Shown here one piece after another: positions 55,561 to 64,000 of a DNA stretch of 64,000 nucleotides. The stretch covers positions 25,374 through 89,373 of the forward strand of contig CAKZNT010000067.1 of assembly GCA_937132065.1 (NCBI GenBank), written 5' to 3'. Under the pieces are notes generated by a model. That model was not told the DNA's origin, did not search any database, and saw only the letters and a list, made by a program, of their open reading frames with translations. The position numbers and the translations under genes were made by a program. The DNA comes from an uncultured Loktanella sp. (GTDB lineage Bacteria; Pseudomonadota; Alphaproteobacteria; Rhodobacterales; Rhodobacteraceae). Position 1 is the first letter of the stretch. Each line of letters begins with the position of its first letter.

Positions 55561-55583
55561 AAGGGGGCGCGGATCGCCCCCTT
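55561..55583. terminator. Hairpin between the small ORF and tdh, bidirectional
   Basis: AAGGGGGCG (55561-55569) pairs with CGCCCCCTT (55575-55583) around CGGAT. It lies seven bases after the small ORF stop and three bases before the tdh stop, so it can serve both. Confidence 0.8.
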
Positions 55584-55586
55584 AAT

Positions 55587-56624
55587 TTACGTCCAGTCAA
55601 GCACGACCTTCCCTGACGACCCCGAGAGCATTGCCTTGAAGCCGTCTTCAAATTCATCGACTTTGAACCGGTGCGTAATGACCCCGCGCACGTCCAACCC
55701 GTTTTCCAGAAGCGCGATCATTTTATACCAAGTTTCAAAAATTTCGCGCCCGTAGACCCCTTTGATCGTGATCGCCTTGAACACAATCCGCGACCAATCC
55801 ACCGGGCTTTTTCCCGGAGGAATACCGAGCAGTGCGATTTTGCCCCCCATCACGAGGTTTTCGACCATTTGGTCGAGCGCCTGCTGATTGCCAGACATTT
55901 CCAGTCCGACGTCGAATCCTTGCTTCATCTTGAGGCCAGTTTGAATTTCGCGCAGGTCTTGGGTGGCGACATTGACAGGAATGACGTCCGTGACCCGCCC
56001 CGCAAGATCGAGCCTGTCTTGATTGACGTCCGTGATGACAACATGGCGCGCACCCACGTGCCGCGCCACCGCTGCGGCCATGATCCCGATTGGCCCCGCC
56101 CCCGTGATCAGCACATCTTCACCGATCAAATCAAACGAAAGCGCGGTGTGAACCGCGTTGCCCAAGGGATCAAGGATCGCCCCGATCTCGTCGTCGACAG
56201 CGTCAGGTAGCGGCACGACATTAAACGCAGGAAGGCGCAGGTATTGGGCAAATGCCCCCTGCTCGTTCACGCCAATCCCGCGCGTGCCAGGATCGAGGTG
56301 GAATTTGCCTGCGCGGCTTTGGCGGCTCCCTTTGGTGATCAAGTGCCCCTCGCCAGAGCAGCGCTGACCGATTGCGAGATCGGTGACATTGCGCCCGATC
56401 TCAACGATTTCGCCCGCAAATTCGTGCCCTGTGATCATCGGCACGGGCACAGTCCCCGCCGCCCATGCATCCCAGTTCCAGATATGGATGTCTGTGCCAC
56501 AAATGCCGGTTTTATTGACGCGGATCAGCACGTCGTCGGGCCCGATTTCGGGCACGGGTGCGCGCGTCATCCATAGCCCTGGTTCGGGCTTCGCTTTTGA
56601 CAGCGCCTTCATTTCGTTGCTCAT
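55587..56624 (-). CDS. tdh: L-threonine 3-dehydrogenase
   Basis: Oxidises threonine to 2-amino-3-ketobutyrate with NAD. The 345 residues contain the catalytic zinc ligands Cys42 ([14 protein letters not shown]), His67 and Glu68 (TGHEFAGE), the nucleotide site [17 protein letters not shown], and [12 protein letters not shown]. Compared with E. coli Tdh, the four structural-zinc cysteines are replaced without gaps by T97, S100, S103 and D111. ATG overlaps the kbl stop as ATGA. Confidence 0.95.
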   Translation of the reverse strand: MSNEMKALSKAKPEPGLWMTRAPVPEIGPDDVLIRVNKTGICGTDIHIWNWDAWAAGTVPVPMITGHEFAGEIVEIGRNVTDLAIGQRCSGEGHLITKGSRQSRAGKFHLDPGTRGIGVNEQGAFAQYLRLPAFNVVPLPDAVDDEIGAILDPLGNAVHTALSFDLIGEDVLITGAGPIGIMAAAVARHVGARHVVITDVNQDRLDLAGRVTDVIPVNVATQDLREIQTGLKMKQGFDVGLEMSGNQQALDQMVENLVMGGKIALLGIPPGKSPVDWSRIVFKAITIKGVYGREIFETWYKMIALLENGLDVRGVITHRFKVDEFEDGFKAMLSGSSGKVVLDWT

Positions 56625-57805
56625 GCGATCACTCCTGTGTCTTTGCCCGCCTGCCGAAAGGCCGCGAGAGCACTATCCAGATCATCGCGCGTGAGGGCCG
56701 CGTTCATCTGGGTGCGAATGCGCGCGCGCCCCTTTGGCACAACAGGAAAGAAGAAGCCCGACACATAGACACCAAGCTCAAATAGTCGCGCCGCCAGCGC
56801 CTGCGCCTTTTCAGCGTCATAGAGCATGACAGGAATAATCGGGTGCTCGCCTTCCAGTAAGTCAAACCCTGCATCGGCCAGCCCCGCACGCCAGTAGGCT
56901 GCGTTTTCAAAGAGTTGCTTGCGTAGCGCATCGCCGTTTTCGACCAACTCGATCGCGGCGATCCCTGCCGCGACAACCGCGGGCGGAAGCGCATTTGAAA
57001 ACAGGTAGGGGCGCGCCCGTTGCCGCATCAGGTCGATCACGGGTTGCGGCCCCGCGATATATCCACCGATTGCACCGCCCATCGCCTTGCCAAGTGTGCC
57101 CGTCAAAACATCGGGTTTGATCCCGAAATGCGCGGGCGTTCCCGCCCCTTTTGGCCCCATAAAGCCTGTGGCATGGCAATCATCGACCATCAGCAACGCA
57201 TCGTATTTATCAGCAAGCGCGCGGATTTTATCAAGCGGCGCAAGGTATCCGTCCATGCTGAACACACCGTCAGTCGCGATCATGATATGGCGGGCTCCAT
57301 CATCGCGGGCCGCCCTGAGCTGCGCCTCAAGGTCCGTCATATCGGCATTGGCATAGCGATACCGCTTTGCCTTGCACAAACGGATCCCATCAATAATCGA
57401 CGCGTGGTTGAGCGCATCCGAAATGATCGCATCCTGCGCGTCGAGCAGGGGTTCGAACACGGCCGCGTTTGCATCAAAGCAGGCGGCGAACAAGATCGTG
57501 TCGTCTTGTCCAAGAAAGCGCGCCAGCCGCTCTTCTAGCTGCCTGTGCAAATCCTGCGTCCCGCAGATAAAGCGCACCGACGCCATGCCAAACCCCTGCT
57601 CGTCCAGCGCCGTTTTCGCCGCCGCGACAAGCGCGGGATGGTTTGCCAGCCCAAGGTAGTTATTGGCGCACAGGTTGATCATATCGCGCCCCCCAACCGA
57701 GATATGCCCACCTTGGGGTGACGTAATCTCGCGCTCGGTTTTCCACAGCCCTTCGGACTTGATCCCATCGAGGCGGCTTTGGATATCGGTTAGAAAATTT
57801 GTCAT
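56621..57805 (-). CDS. kbl: Glycine C-acetyltransferase (2-amino-3-ketobutyrate CoA ligase)
   Basis: Splits 2-amino-3-ketobutyrate with CoA to glycine and acetyl-CoA, the step after Tdh. The 394 residues show the PLP alpha-oxoamine synthase pattern: [61 protein letters not shown] and the PLP Lys in [14 protein letters not shown]. The start is ATG at 57805. Coupled to tdh, as in other bacteria. Confidence 0.96.
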   Translation of the reverse strand: MTNFLTDIQSRLDGIKSEGLWKTEREITSPQGGHISVGGRDMINLCANNYLGLANHPALVAAAKTALDEQGFGMASVRFICGTQDLHRQLEERLARFLGQDDTILFAACFDANAAVFEPLLDAQDAIISDALNHASIIDGIRLCKAKRYRYANADMTDLEAQLRAARDDGARHIMIATDGVFSMDGYLAPLDKIRALADKYDALLMVDDCHATGFMGPKGAGTPAHFGIKPDVLTGTLGKAMGGAIGGYIAGPQPVIDLMRQRARPYLFSNALPPAVVAAGIAAIELVENGDALRKQLFENAAYWRAGLADAGFDLLEGEHPIIPVMLYDAEKAQALAARLFELGVYVSGFFFPVVPKGRARIRTQMNAALTRDDLDSALAAFRQAGKDTGVIA

Positions 57806-57926
57806 ATGAGTCTCCACTTTGACACGCACCCTATGCCCCTATCCGAGAACTTCCCAGTAAAATGACCTGACGTTTCACTGTCGCATAAGGCGCAGTTTGC
57901 TAGGATTTCAAAAAAGGGAGTTGGAC

Positions 57927-59102
57927 ATGACAGATATCGTTATCTTGGGCGGCGCGCGCACAGCAATTGGTGGCTTTGGCGGGGCATTGGCGGGCACATC
58001 GCCGATCGCGTTGGGGACAGTGGTTGCGAAAGCCGCGATTGAACGCGCGGCCATTACGCCAGATCAAATCGGCCATGTGGCAATCGGCCATGTCATCAAC
58101 ACAGAGCCGCGCGACATGTATGTGAGCCGCGTAGCTGCGATGCAAGCGGGCATCCCCGAGGCGACCCCTGCGATGAACGTCAATCGACTTTGCGGCTCTG
58201 GCGTTCAGGCGATTGTGTCGATGACACAGTCACTTATGCTTGGTGACGCTGACTTTGCGCTTGCGGGTGGCGCCGAAAATATGAGCCGGTCGCCTTATAT
58301 TATTTCGGACCAACGCTGGGGCGCGAAAATGGGGGACGTCAAAACCCAAGACATGATGCTGGGCGCTCTTAATTGCCCGTTTGGCACGGGTCATATGGGC
58401 ATTACCGCCGAAAATGTCGCGCGTGAGCATGGGATCAGTCGCGCGGATCAGGATGCGTTTGCCGTCCAGAGCCAAGACCGTGCCGCTGCTGCAATTGCCA
58501 ACGGATATTTCGACAGTCAGATCACGCCCGTTCAGGTGAAGGTGAAGCGCGACACCGTTGATTTCATCCGCGACGAACACCCAAAGGCGACCACGCTTGA
58601 GGCACTGTCGGGCCTGCGACCTGTTTTTGAAAAGGACGGGACCGTGACGGCCGGCAATGCATCAGGCCTCAACGATGGCGCGGCGGCTATCGTTTTGGCG
58701 CGCGCTGACGCGGCGGAGAAGGCGGGCCTGTCGCCGAAGTTCCGCATTTTGGGATATGCCCATGCCGGCGTGCGCCCCGAGGTGATGGGCATTGGCCCTG
58801 TGCCCGCCGTCCGCAACCTATTGGCCAAAACGGGCCTGAAGGCTTCGGACTTTGATGTGATCGAAAGCAACGAGGCCTTTGCCTCCCAAGCCCTCGCGGT
58901 GAGCAAGGAGCTTGGCTTTGACCCTGCGATCGTGAATCCCAATGGCGGAGCAATTGCCCTTGGCCATCCCGTTGGCGCGACTGGTGCGATCATCACGGTG
59001 AAGGCGATGTATGAACTTGAGCGAACGGGCGGCAAGCGCGCGTTGATCACTATGTGCATTGGCGGCGGTCAGGGCATCGCGATGGCTATCGAGCGCCTTT
59101 AA
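57927..59102 (+). CDS. Acetyl-CoA acetyltransferase (thiolase)
   Basis: A 391-residue biosynthetic-type thiolase. The catalytic Cys89 is in NVNRLCGSGVQAIVS, the His is in NPNGGAIALGHPVGATGA, and the second Cys in TMCIGGGQGIAM. It can condense acetyl-CoA for polyhydroxyalkanoate or act in beta-oxidation. The frame opens with TTG at 57897, but ATG at 57927 with GGGAGTTGG upstream is chosen. It diverges from kbl, which releases acetyl-CoA. Confidence 0.93.
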   Translation: MTDIVILGGARTAIGGFGGALAGTSPIALGTVVAKAAIERAAITPDQIGHVAIGHVINTEPRDMYVSRVAAMQAGIPEATPAMNVNRLCGSGVQAIVSMTQSLMLGDADFALAGGAENMSRSPYIISDQRWGAKMGDVKTQDMMLGALNCPFGTGHMGITAENVAREHGISRADQDAFAVQSQDRAAAAIANGYFDSQITPVQVKVKRDTVDFIRDEHPKATTLEALSGLRPVFEKDGTVTAGNASGLNDGAAAIVLARADAAEKAGLSPKFRILGYAHAGVRPEVMGIGPVPAVRNLLAKTGLKASDFDVIESNEAFASQALAVSKELGFDPAIVNPNGGAIALGHPVGATGAIITVKAMYELERTGGKRALITMCIGGGQGIAMAIERL

Positions 59103-59875
59103 GCGGCCTCAGGATAGTCCCGCAAGAAAACCCATTTGTCCCCCTCCGAAAGGTCGGGGTCAAATGCATATCCACCAGCCGAGAAGCCTTTGATCGCCTC
59201 TGGATCGGTCAGCCTGTTTTCAACGATAAACCGCGCCATCGCCCCACGCGCCCGCTTGGCAAAGAATGAAACGATACGTGGTTTGTCGTCCTTCACTTCC
59301 ATGAACTGCGGCGTAATCACCCGCAATTTGAGCGCCTTGCGGTCGGCTGCGCCAAAGTATTCCTGACTAGCGCAGTTCACGAGAATATCTGTGCCAACCT
59401 CTTTTGCCTGCGCGCAAAGCGCCTTTGCAATGGTGTCGCCCCAGTAGTCATAAAGCGACTTACCGCGCCGCGTTTTAAGTCTGCTGCCCATCTCCAAACG
59501 GTAAGGTTGGATCGCATCGAGCGGGCGCAAAACACCGTAAAGCCCTGACAGGATGCAGAGGTGCTGCTGCCCCCACGCAAGGTCATCTTCCGTTAGTGTT
59601 TTTGCTTCCAGCCCTTGATAGGTGTCCCCGTTAAAGGCGAGTGCGGCGGGCTTCACAGTGTTTGCGGCGGGCTCAGCTGCGAAGCTTTTGAACCGGTCCC
59701 GATTGAGCCGCGCGAGGTCGTCGGAAATGCTCATCAGCGCCTTTAGCTCGGTCAGGGTCAGGTTTTTTGCGGTCTTTGAAAGCCGCACCGCATCTGCCTG
59801 AAACCGCGGCTCTGTCGGGGTGGTGGCAACGGGGTCCATGTCCAATGACTTTGCTGGTGAAATCGTCACAAGCAT
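59099..59875 (-). CDS. yaaA: Peroxide stress protein YaaA
   Basis: A 258-residue DUF328/UPF0246 family protein, which in E. coli lowers unincorporated iron during hydrogen peroxide stress. Recognised by LVTISPAKSLDMDPV, ALMSISDDLARLNRDRFKSF, ALAFNGDTYQGLEAKTL, LSGLYGVLRPLDAIQPYRLEMG and the C-terminal ARGAMARFI. Its ATG overlaps the pncA stop by one base; the stop overlaps the thiolase gene by four bases. Confidence 0.93.
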   Translation of the reverse strand: MLVTISPAKSLDMDPVATTPTEPRFQADAVRLSKTAKNLTLTELKALMSISDDLARLNRDRFKSFAAEPAANTVKPAALAFNGDTYQGLEAKTLTEDDLAWGQQHLCILSGLYGVLRPLDAIQPYRLEMGSRLKTRRGKSLYDYWGDTIAKALCAQAKEVGTDILVNCASQEYFGAADRKALKLRVITPQFMEVKDDKPRIVSFFAKRARGAMARFIVENRLTDPEAIKGFSAGGYAFDPDLSEGDKWVFLRDYPEAA

Positions 59876-60480
59876 TATTGGCCCTCCCCATTTGTCAAAG
59901 CCACGCCCGCATCGCGCATCCCGTTCAGGGCAGTTGCCAGCGAGCCGTCAAAGTCGATTGCACGGCATAGGCCAAGATCTACGGTCACGTCAAAACCCAG
60001 CTTTGCGGCATCAACGGCAGAGTAATTGACGCAAAAGTCTGTCGCCAGACCAACAAGAGTCAGCGTTGTGATCCCCCTGCTGCGCAAGTAGCCTTCCAAC
60101 CCTGTTGGCGTCTTATGATCGTTTTCAAAAAATGCCGAGTAACTGTCTATTGCGGGGTTATATCCTTTGCGCACGATCATATCGGCGTGGCCAGTTGCCA
60201 GATCGGCGTGAAAATTCGCGCCCGTCGTGCCTTGAATGCAGTGATCAGGCCAGAGCACTTGAGGGCCATAGGGCATGTCGATGACTGTCATCGGCGCGGC
60301 CTCGTGGCTACTCGCAAAGGAGGAATGCCCCGCAGGATGCCAATCTTGCGTCAGGATAACCGCATCGAAACGGTCCATCGCGGCATTGATCCCCACAACA
60401 ATTTCGTCGCCCGTTTGCACAGCAAGCGCGCCATCGGGGCAAAAGTCGTTTTGAACATCAATCACAAGAAGGGCATGCAT
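59875..60480 (-). CDS. pncA: Nicotinamidase
   Basis: Hydrolyses nicotinamide to nicotinate for NAD salvage. The 201 residues have the catalytic triad Asp8 (LLVIDVQNDFCPDGALAV), Lys105 (VRKGYNP) and Cys150 (VGLATDFCVNYSA), and metal ligands Asp46, His48 (TQDWHPAGH) and His80. The start is ATG at 60480. It is the first gene of a two-gene unit with yaaA. Confidence 0.94.
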   Translation of the reverse strand: MHALLVIDVQNDFCPDGALAVQTGDEIVVGINAAMDRFDAVILTQDWHPAGHSSFASSHEAAPMTVIDMPYGPQVLWPDHCIQGTTGANFHADLATGHADMIVRKGYNPAIDSYSAFFENDHKTPTGLEGYLRSRGITTLTLVGLATDFCVNYSAVDAAKLGFDVTVDLGLCRAIDFDGSLATALNGMRDAGVALTNGEGQ

Positions 60481-60615
60481 CGGCGGTCTCCAAACTGTTT
60501 GAAACTGGGTATGATAGCCCATGGCCTATGGCAAGGGCACAAGGGGCGGTTGAATGGCTTGGCAGCGCTGACATTTTCGCCTATTGCCGCATCTCCTATT
60601 TCGCGGATGTATGAC

Positions 60616-61860
60616 ATGACCCAAACACTTGGCATTGATTTTGGCACTTCAAACACGGCAGCCGCCGTGCTCGTGGGGGATCGCCCGCATCTGATCGAGG
60701 TTGAACCCGGGCGCACGAGCCTGCCTACTTCGGTATTTTTCGACTACGAACGCAAGATTACGTCTTATGGATCGGTCGCAAATGCCGCGCTGATTGACGG
60801 ACGCGAGGGCCGGTTTATGCGGGCATTGAAGTCGGTGCTGGGCACGCCGCTCATGCGCGAAAAGCGCCAGATCGCCTATGCGCAGCTCACGTTGATCGAG
60901 GTTGTCGCCCGTTTTCTGCAAACCGTGAGAGAACGTGCCGAAGCGGGCACAGGTGCGACGTTTTCCAAGGCGCTTTCGGGGCGGCCTGTGCGGTTTCACT
61001 CCACAGATGACGCACGTAACACGCAAGCCGAAGTTGACCTGCGCGAAGCCTATATGCTCGCTGGTTTCGATGATGTTTCGTTCATGTATGAGCCAGAGGC
61101 AGCAGCGCGCGCCGCTGGCCCTTTGCCCGAGGGGATGCTTGGTTTCATCATTGATATCGGCGGGGGCACGTCCGACTTTTCGATCTTTGAGCGCCACAAC
61201 GAAACCACGCGCATTATTGCAAGTCACGGCGTCCGCGTGGGCGGCACGGATTTCGACAAGTCGATCAGTATTGCAAAGGTTATGCCATTGTTGGGTCACG
61301 GCGCGGAAATTCGCAACGAGATGGGCCCAGATCATCACGTTGTCCCAAAGGCGATTTTTAACGATCTCGCGTCTTGGGAGAAGATCCCGTTTCAATACAC
61401 CGCCGAGACCCGCCGTCTGGCTGCACGTTATGTAAAACTTGGCTTGCAACCCGCCCTGTTTAGCCGCTTGCATGACGTGCTCGAACTTGAGCTGGGGCAC
61501 GACATTGCCTTTGCTGTTGAGGCGGGCAAAATTCGGGTCAATTCACCTGATGCGCAGGATGCTGCAATCGATTTGCGGATCATCGAAAAACAGCTATGGG
61601 CGCGCATGGACACCCATGAACTTGAAGCGATTTTACATGACCATGCCGCACAGATTAAAACAGCTGCACTAGACACCCTGTCACGCGCCGCAATTGCGCC
61701 AGACCGCATTGGGCAGATCGTATTTGTCGGGGGATCAAGCCTGATGCAGGTCATCGAGAACGAGATGGTTGACCTGTTTCCGAACGCTATTCTGGAGCGC
61801 AGCGATGCCTTTACAGCCGTTGCCGACGGGCTTGCTATCGCGGCAGCGGGTCGCGGTTAA
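60616..61860 (+). CDS. Hsp70-family protein (YegD-like)
   Basis: A 414-residue actin-ATPase-fold protein with the phosphate-1 motif [17 protein letters not shown], phosphate-2 [18 protein letters not shown] and the adenosine motif [14 protein letters not shown]. It lacks the DnaK substrate-binding domain and lid, like E. coli YegD. Function unknown. Two in-frame ATGs (60607 and 60616) start near the motif; I use 60616. A much longer frame extends upstream but overlaps pncA and is not homologous. Confidence 0.87.
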   Translation: MTQTLGIDFGTSNTAAAVLVGDRPHLIEVEPGRTSLPTSVFFDYERKITSYGSVANAALIDGREGRFMRALKSVLGTPLMREKRQIAYAQLTLIEVVARFLQTVRERAEAGTGATFSKALSGRPVRFHSTDDARNTQAEVDLREAYMLAGFDDVSFMYEPEAAARAAGPLPEGMLGFIIDIGGGTSDFSIFERHNETTRIIASHGVRVGGTDFDKSISIAKVMPLLGHGAEIRNEMGPDHHVVPKAIFNDLASWEKIPFQYTAETRRLAARYVKLGLQPALFSRLHDVLELELGHDIAFAVEAGKIRVNSPDAQDAAIDLRIIEKQLWARMDTHELEAILHDHAAQIKTAALDTLSRAAIAPDRIGQIVFVGGSSLMQVIENEMVDLFPNAILERSDAFTAVADGLAIAAAGRG

Positions 61861-61901
61861 GCGGGCTTGATCGACGCGCATTTCAGGCGTATCCCGACCC
61901 T

Positions 61902-62810
61902 ATGTTTACTGTTGCAGCCCTATACCACTTCACCCGCTTTGATGACATCGAGGCAATTCGCGACCCCCTGCTGGCGTTGTGCAAATCCCGTGGCATCCAC
62001 GGGACACTGCTTTTGGCGAAAGAGGGGATCAATGGCACGATCGCTGGCGACCGCGCTGGTATTGACGCTACAATTGCCCACATCAAATCACTGCCCGGAT
62101 GCGCGGATCTGATCTGGAAGGAAAGCACCGCCAGCACGCCACCATTCCACCGCATGAAAGTGCGCCTTAAGCGCGAGATTGTCACGATGGGCCAGCCCGA
62201 TGTGGACCCGACTGCGGCTGTGGGAAACTATGTTGATCCTGCCGATTGGAATGCTTTGATCACTTCCCCCGATGTTGCCGTGATTGATACCCGCAATGAT
62301 TATGAGGTTGCGATTGGCACGTTTGATGGCGCGATTGATCCCGAGACCAAGACCTTTGGCGAGTTCCCTGCATGGTGGGAAGCCAACAAGGAGCGCTTCC
62401 ATAACAAGCGCATTGCGATGTTCTGCACAGGCGGAATTCGCTGCGAGAAATCGACGAACTACCTGATGGGCCAAGGCGTCGAGGATGTTTACCACCTTAA
62501 AGGGGGCATTCTGAAATACCTCGAGGATGTGCCTGCCGAGGAAAGCACTTGGGACGGTGAGTGCTTTGTTTTTGATGCGCGCGTCAGTGTTGGCCATGGC
62601 CTGACCGAAGGGCCGCACGAGTTATGTCACGCTTGTCGCAAGCCGATCCTGCCAGAGGATCGTGATCGCCCCGAGTTTGAGGCTGGCGTTGCCTGCCACC
62701 AATGTGCAGCCGAAACCACCGATGCTGACAAGGACCGCTTTCGCGAACGACAAAAGCAGATTGTCCTCGCCCGCAAACGCGGCACACATCATATTGGTGG
62801 ACGCCCCTAA
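61902..62810 (+). CDS. trhO: tRNA uridine(34) hydroxylase (rhodanese family)
   Basis: TrhO (formerly YceA) makes 5-hydroxyuridine at tRNA position 34, using O2 and prephenate-independent chemistry. The 302 residues have an N-terminal acylphosphatase-like region (about 1-95, [14 protein letters not shown]) and a rhodanese domain (about 120-220) with Cys175 and Cys181 in [14 protein letters not shown] Cys-rich end ([18 protein letters not shown]) may bind zinc. The AbrB-family gene starts right after its stop. Confidence 0.92.
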   Translation: MFTVAALYHFTRFDDIEAIRDPLLALCKSRGIHGTLLLAKEGINGTIAGDRAGIDATIAHIKSLPGCADLIWKESTASTPPFHRMKVRLKREIVTMGQPDVDPTAAVGNYVDPADWNALITSPDVAVIDTRNDYEVAIGTFDGAIDPETKTFGEFPAWWEANKERFHNKRIAMFCTGGIRCEKSTNYLMGQGVEDVYHLKGGILKYLEDVPAEESTWDGECFVFDARVSVGHGLTEGPHELCHACRKPILPEDRDRPEFEAGVACHQCAAETTDADKDRFRERQKQIVLARKRGTHHIGGRP

Positions 62811-63869
62811 ATGACGCCCCGTTCTCGCATGGCTGGACAGGTTATGTCGCTGGGCATCGGGGTGGTTTGCGGATTTCTAGGCTACTTGCTCGGGCTGCCG
62901 CTTCCTTGGATGCTCGGTGCGATGTTGGGCAATACCGTGTTTGCAATTGCTGGCGCGCCGATCCACGGGCCAACCAAATTACGCCCCTTTGTCATGCCAG
63001 TTATCGGAGTGATGTTGGGCTCTGCGTTGACGGCTGACCTGCTATCCCAGCTTGGCGGTTGGATCACGACACTTCTGGTTCTACCAATTTACCTCGCACT
63101 TGCTGCAACAACGTCATTTCTGGTTTATCGCCGGATCGGCGGCTATGACACCGTGACTGCGTTTTATGCGGCCATGCCGGGCGGGCTCAACGAGATGTTA
63201 TTGCTTGGCGCAGAAGCGGGCGGGGACGAGCGCAAAATCGCGCTTGCCCATGCTGCCAGAGTGCTGCTTGTCATCCTGTTCGTGGCGCTGTTTTTCGGCC
63301 TGTTTTTGGGGGTTCGCTCGGGCGCGAATGGCCAAAACTGGATACCACTGCTTGCACCCAGCCTGTTAGATTACGCCTTTCTGCTGCTTGCAGCGGTTCT
63401 GGGCAGTTGGATTGGGAAATTGGCAAGGTTACCCGCGGCCTTGGTCTTTGGCCCGATGATTGTCAGCGGCATTTTGCATGTGACCCATTTTGTTGAAATC
63501 GCCCCACCATCGGTGTTTATTATCACAGCCCAAATTGTGATCGGCGCGACAATCGGAACCCGTTTTGCGGGCGCGACATTGCGCGAAGTCCGCCGCGATA
63601 TTTCGCTGGCATTGATTGCGTCCAGTCTTATGCTGATTGTCGCGACGGCCTTTGGATTGTTGATCGCATGGCTTGCAGACATGGCGCTAAGCCAAGCTTT
63701 CCTCGCCTTTGCGCCGGGCGGGTTGACTGAAATGGCCCTGCTGACCCTCGCGATGGGCCAAGACGTTGGCTATGTTTCGACAATCCACGTGGTGCGCATC
63801 ACGATGGTCATCGCAATCGCACCACTCTTTTTCAAGCTCGTCGCCAGCCGCCTCGTGCGGCCAGATTAG
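62811..63869 (+). CDS. AbrB-family (PF05145) membrane protein
   Basis: A 352-residue integral membrane protein with about ten spans in two similar halves. Each half contains a Gly-rich motif, [21 protein letters not shown] in the first and [21 protein letters not shown] in the second. The family was annotated as ammonia monooxygenase/AbrB; true function is unclear and it is not the AbrB DNA-binding regulator. No gap separates it from trhO. The stop overlaps gyrB as TTAG. Confidence 0.88.
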   Translation: MTPRSRMAGQVMSLGIGVVCGFLGYLLGLPLPWMLGAMLGNTVFAIAGAPIHGPTKLRPFVMPVIGVMLGSALTADLLSQLGGWITTLLVLPIYLALAATTSFLVYRRIGGYDTVTAFYAAMPGGLNEMLLLGAEAGGDERKIALAHAARVLLVILFVALFFGLFLGVRSGANGQNWIPLLAPSLLDYAFLLLAAVLGSWIGKLARLPAALVFGPMIVSGILHVTHFVEIAPPSVFIITAQIVIGATIGTRFAGATLREVRRDISLALIASSLMLIVATAFGLLIAWLADMALSQAFLAFAPGGLTEMALLTLAMGQDVGYVSTIHVVRITMVIAIAPLFFKLVASRLVRPD

Positions 63870-64000
63870 AAGTCCAGATTTTCAACTGACAAGGCGTTAT
63901 TCTGGATAAACTCGCGGCGTGGCTCGACCACATCGCCCATCAGCTTTGTGAACAGATCGTCGGCCTCTGCGAGGTCTTCTACTTTCACTTGCAGCAATGT
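63866..64000 (-). CDS. gyrB: DNA gyrase subunit B, C-terminal end (cut by window edge)
   Basis: The last 44 codons of a gene read on the minus strand. The residues [20 protein letters not shown], then [16 protein letters not shown] and SVENLDF match the C-terminus of GyrB, the ATPase subunit of gyrase. The remainder is outside the window. Identification rests on this short stretch but the GDxVEPRRxFI pattern is distinctive; ParE is the alternative. Confidence 0.85.
   Translation of the reverse strand, partial: TLLQVKVEDLAEADDLFTKLMGDVVEPRREFIQNNALSVENLDF

Noticed and set aside
60115..60615. A long N-terminal extension of the Hsp70-like gene
   Set aside because: It is antisense to the conserved pncA gene and not similar to any Hsp70; the family motif begins right after 60616.
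1..64000. tRNA, rRNA, integrases, transposases or phage genes
   Set aside because: I looked for cloverleaf-like intergenic stretches and for these families and found none; intergenic gaps are mostly too short.

Overview
The window is a GC-rich, gene-dense chromosomal segment of an alphaproteobacterium, most likely order Rhodobacterales (Roseobacter group). The main evidence is the block folK-rpoZ-rsh-DUF2062-pdxJ, a COQ9 homologue and a UbiH-type hydroxylase for ubiquinone, a Roseobacter-style Hint protein, a serC-motif leader in front of serC, a MnmH/SelD pair, and two RTX proteins. This is inferred from protein families and gene order; there is no rRNA gene to confirm it. I see no tRNA, rRNA, CRISPR array, insertion sequence, integrase or phage gene. 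The segment looks like core genome with a few accessory secreted proteins.

Layout. 1-4365 (minus): folK, rpoZ, rsh (ppGpp), a DUF2062 membrane protein and the start of pdxJ. 4471-7801 (plus): a lone NYN protein, then ispH, a methyltransferase, rnhA and a TRIC-like channel. 7798-9449 (minus): quinone oxidoreductase and COQ9. 9557-9763: rpsU with a strong terminator. 9875-15971 (minus): small membrane protein, ftsK, aminotransferase, amidase. 16056-17267: UbiH-like hydroxylase. 17264-21196 (minus): small protein, Trm112-like protein, LON-domain protein, YbbN-like thioredoxin, exonuclease III, asparaginase-II family protein. 21384-23184: IalB-like secreted protein and rlmN. 23181-25463 (minus): M10/RTX metalloprotease and LOG-family protein. 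25595-30793: dapD and dapE, separated by a glutamate-receptor-like channel, an unknown protein and a Hint protein. 30836-33079: RNase R. 33076-34949: DUF1801 and GST facing a WYL regulator. 35022-38850: lytic transglycosylase, then (minus) ribA, L,D-transpeptidase, rppH and a small secreted protein. 39006-41990: orphan response regulator and a large RTX protein. 41991-46594: serB plus a TSUP exporter diverging from serC-serA. 46683-50733: PPP-type phosphatase, mnmH, and selD fused to an oxidoreductase. 50786-54850 (minus): an ABC ATPase, a double FtsX permease and an AttH-like secreted protein. 54900-59102: VOC protein, small ORF, kbl-tdh, thiolase. 59099-64000: yaaA, pncA, Hsp70-like protein, trhO, AbrB-family membrane protein and the 3' end of gyrB.

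Pathways represented together: serine synthesis (serA, serB, serC), threonine breakdown (tdh, kbl), lysine/diaminopimelate (dapD, dapE and a DapC-like aminotransferase), ubiquinone (COQ9, UbiH-like), stringent response (rsh beside rpoZ), wobble-uridine tRNA modification (mnmH with selD, and trhO), and cell-envelope work (ftsK, transglycosylase, L,D-transpeptidase, two RTX proteins). Genes are packed tightly: head-to-tail neighbours often share ATGA, and eight convergent pairs overlap by exactly four bases at their stop codons.

The features most worth a second look are two intergenic arrays of the palindrome GTGCAC repeated three times at an exact 11-bp pitch, each just 3' of a stop codon; the ABC/AttH operon; a bacterial glutamate-receptor-like channel with a non-TVGYG filter; a threonine dehydrogenase lacking all four structural-zinc cysteines; the SelD fusion; and a Hint domain that seems to lack its nucleophile.
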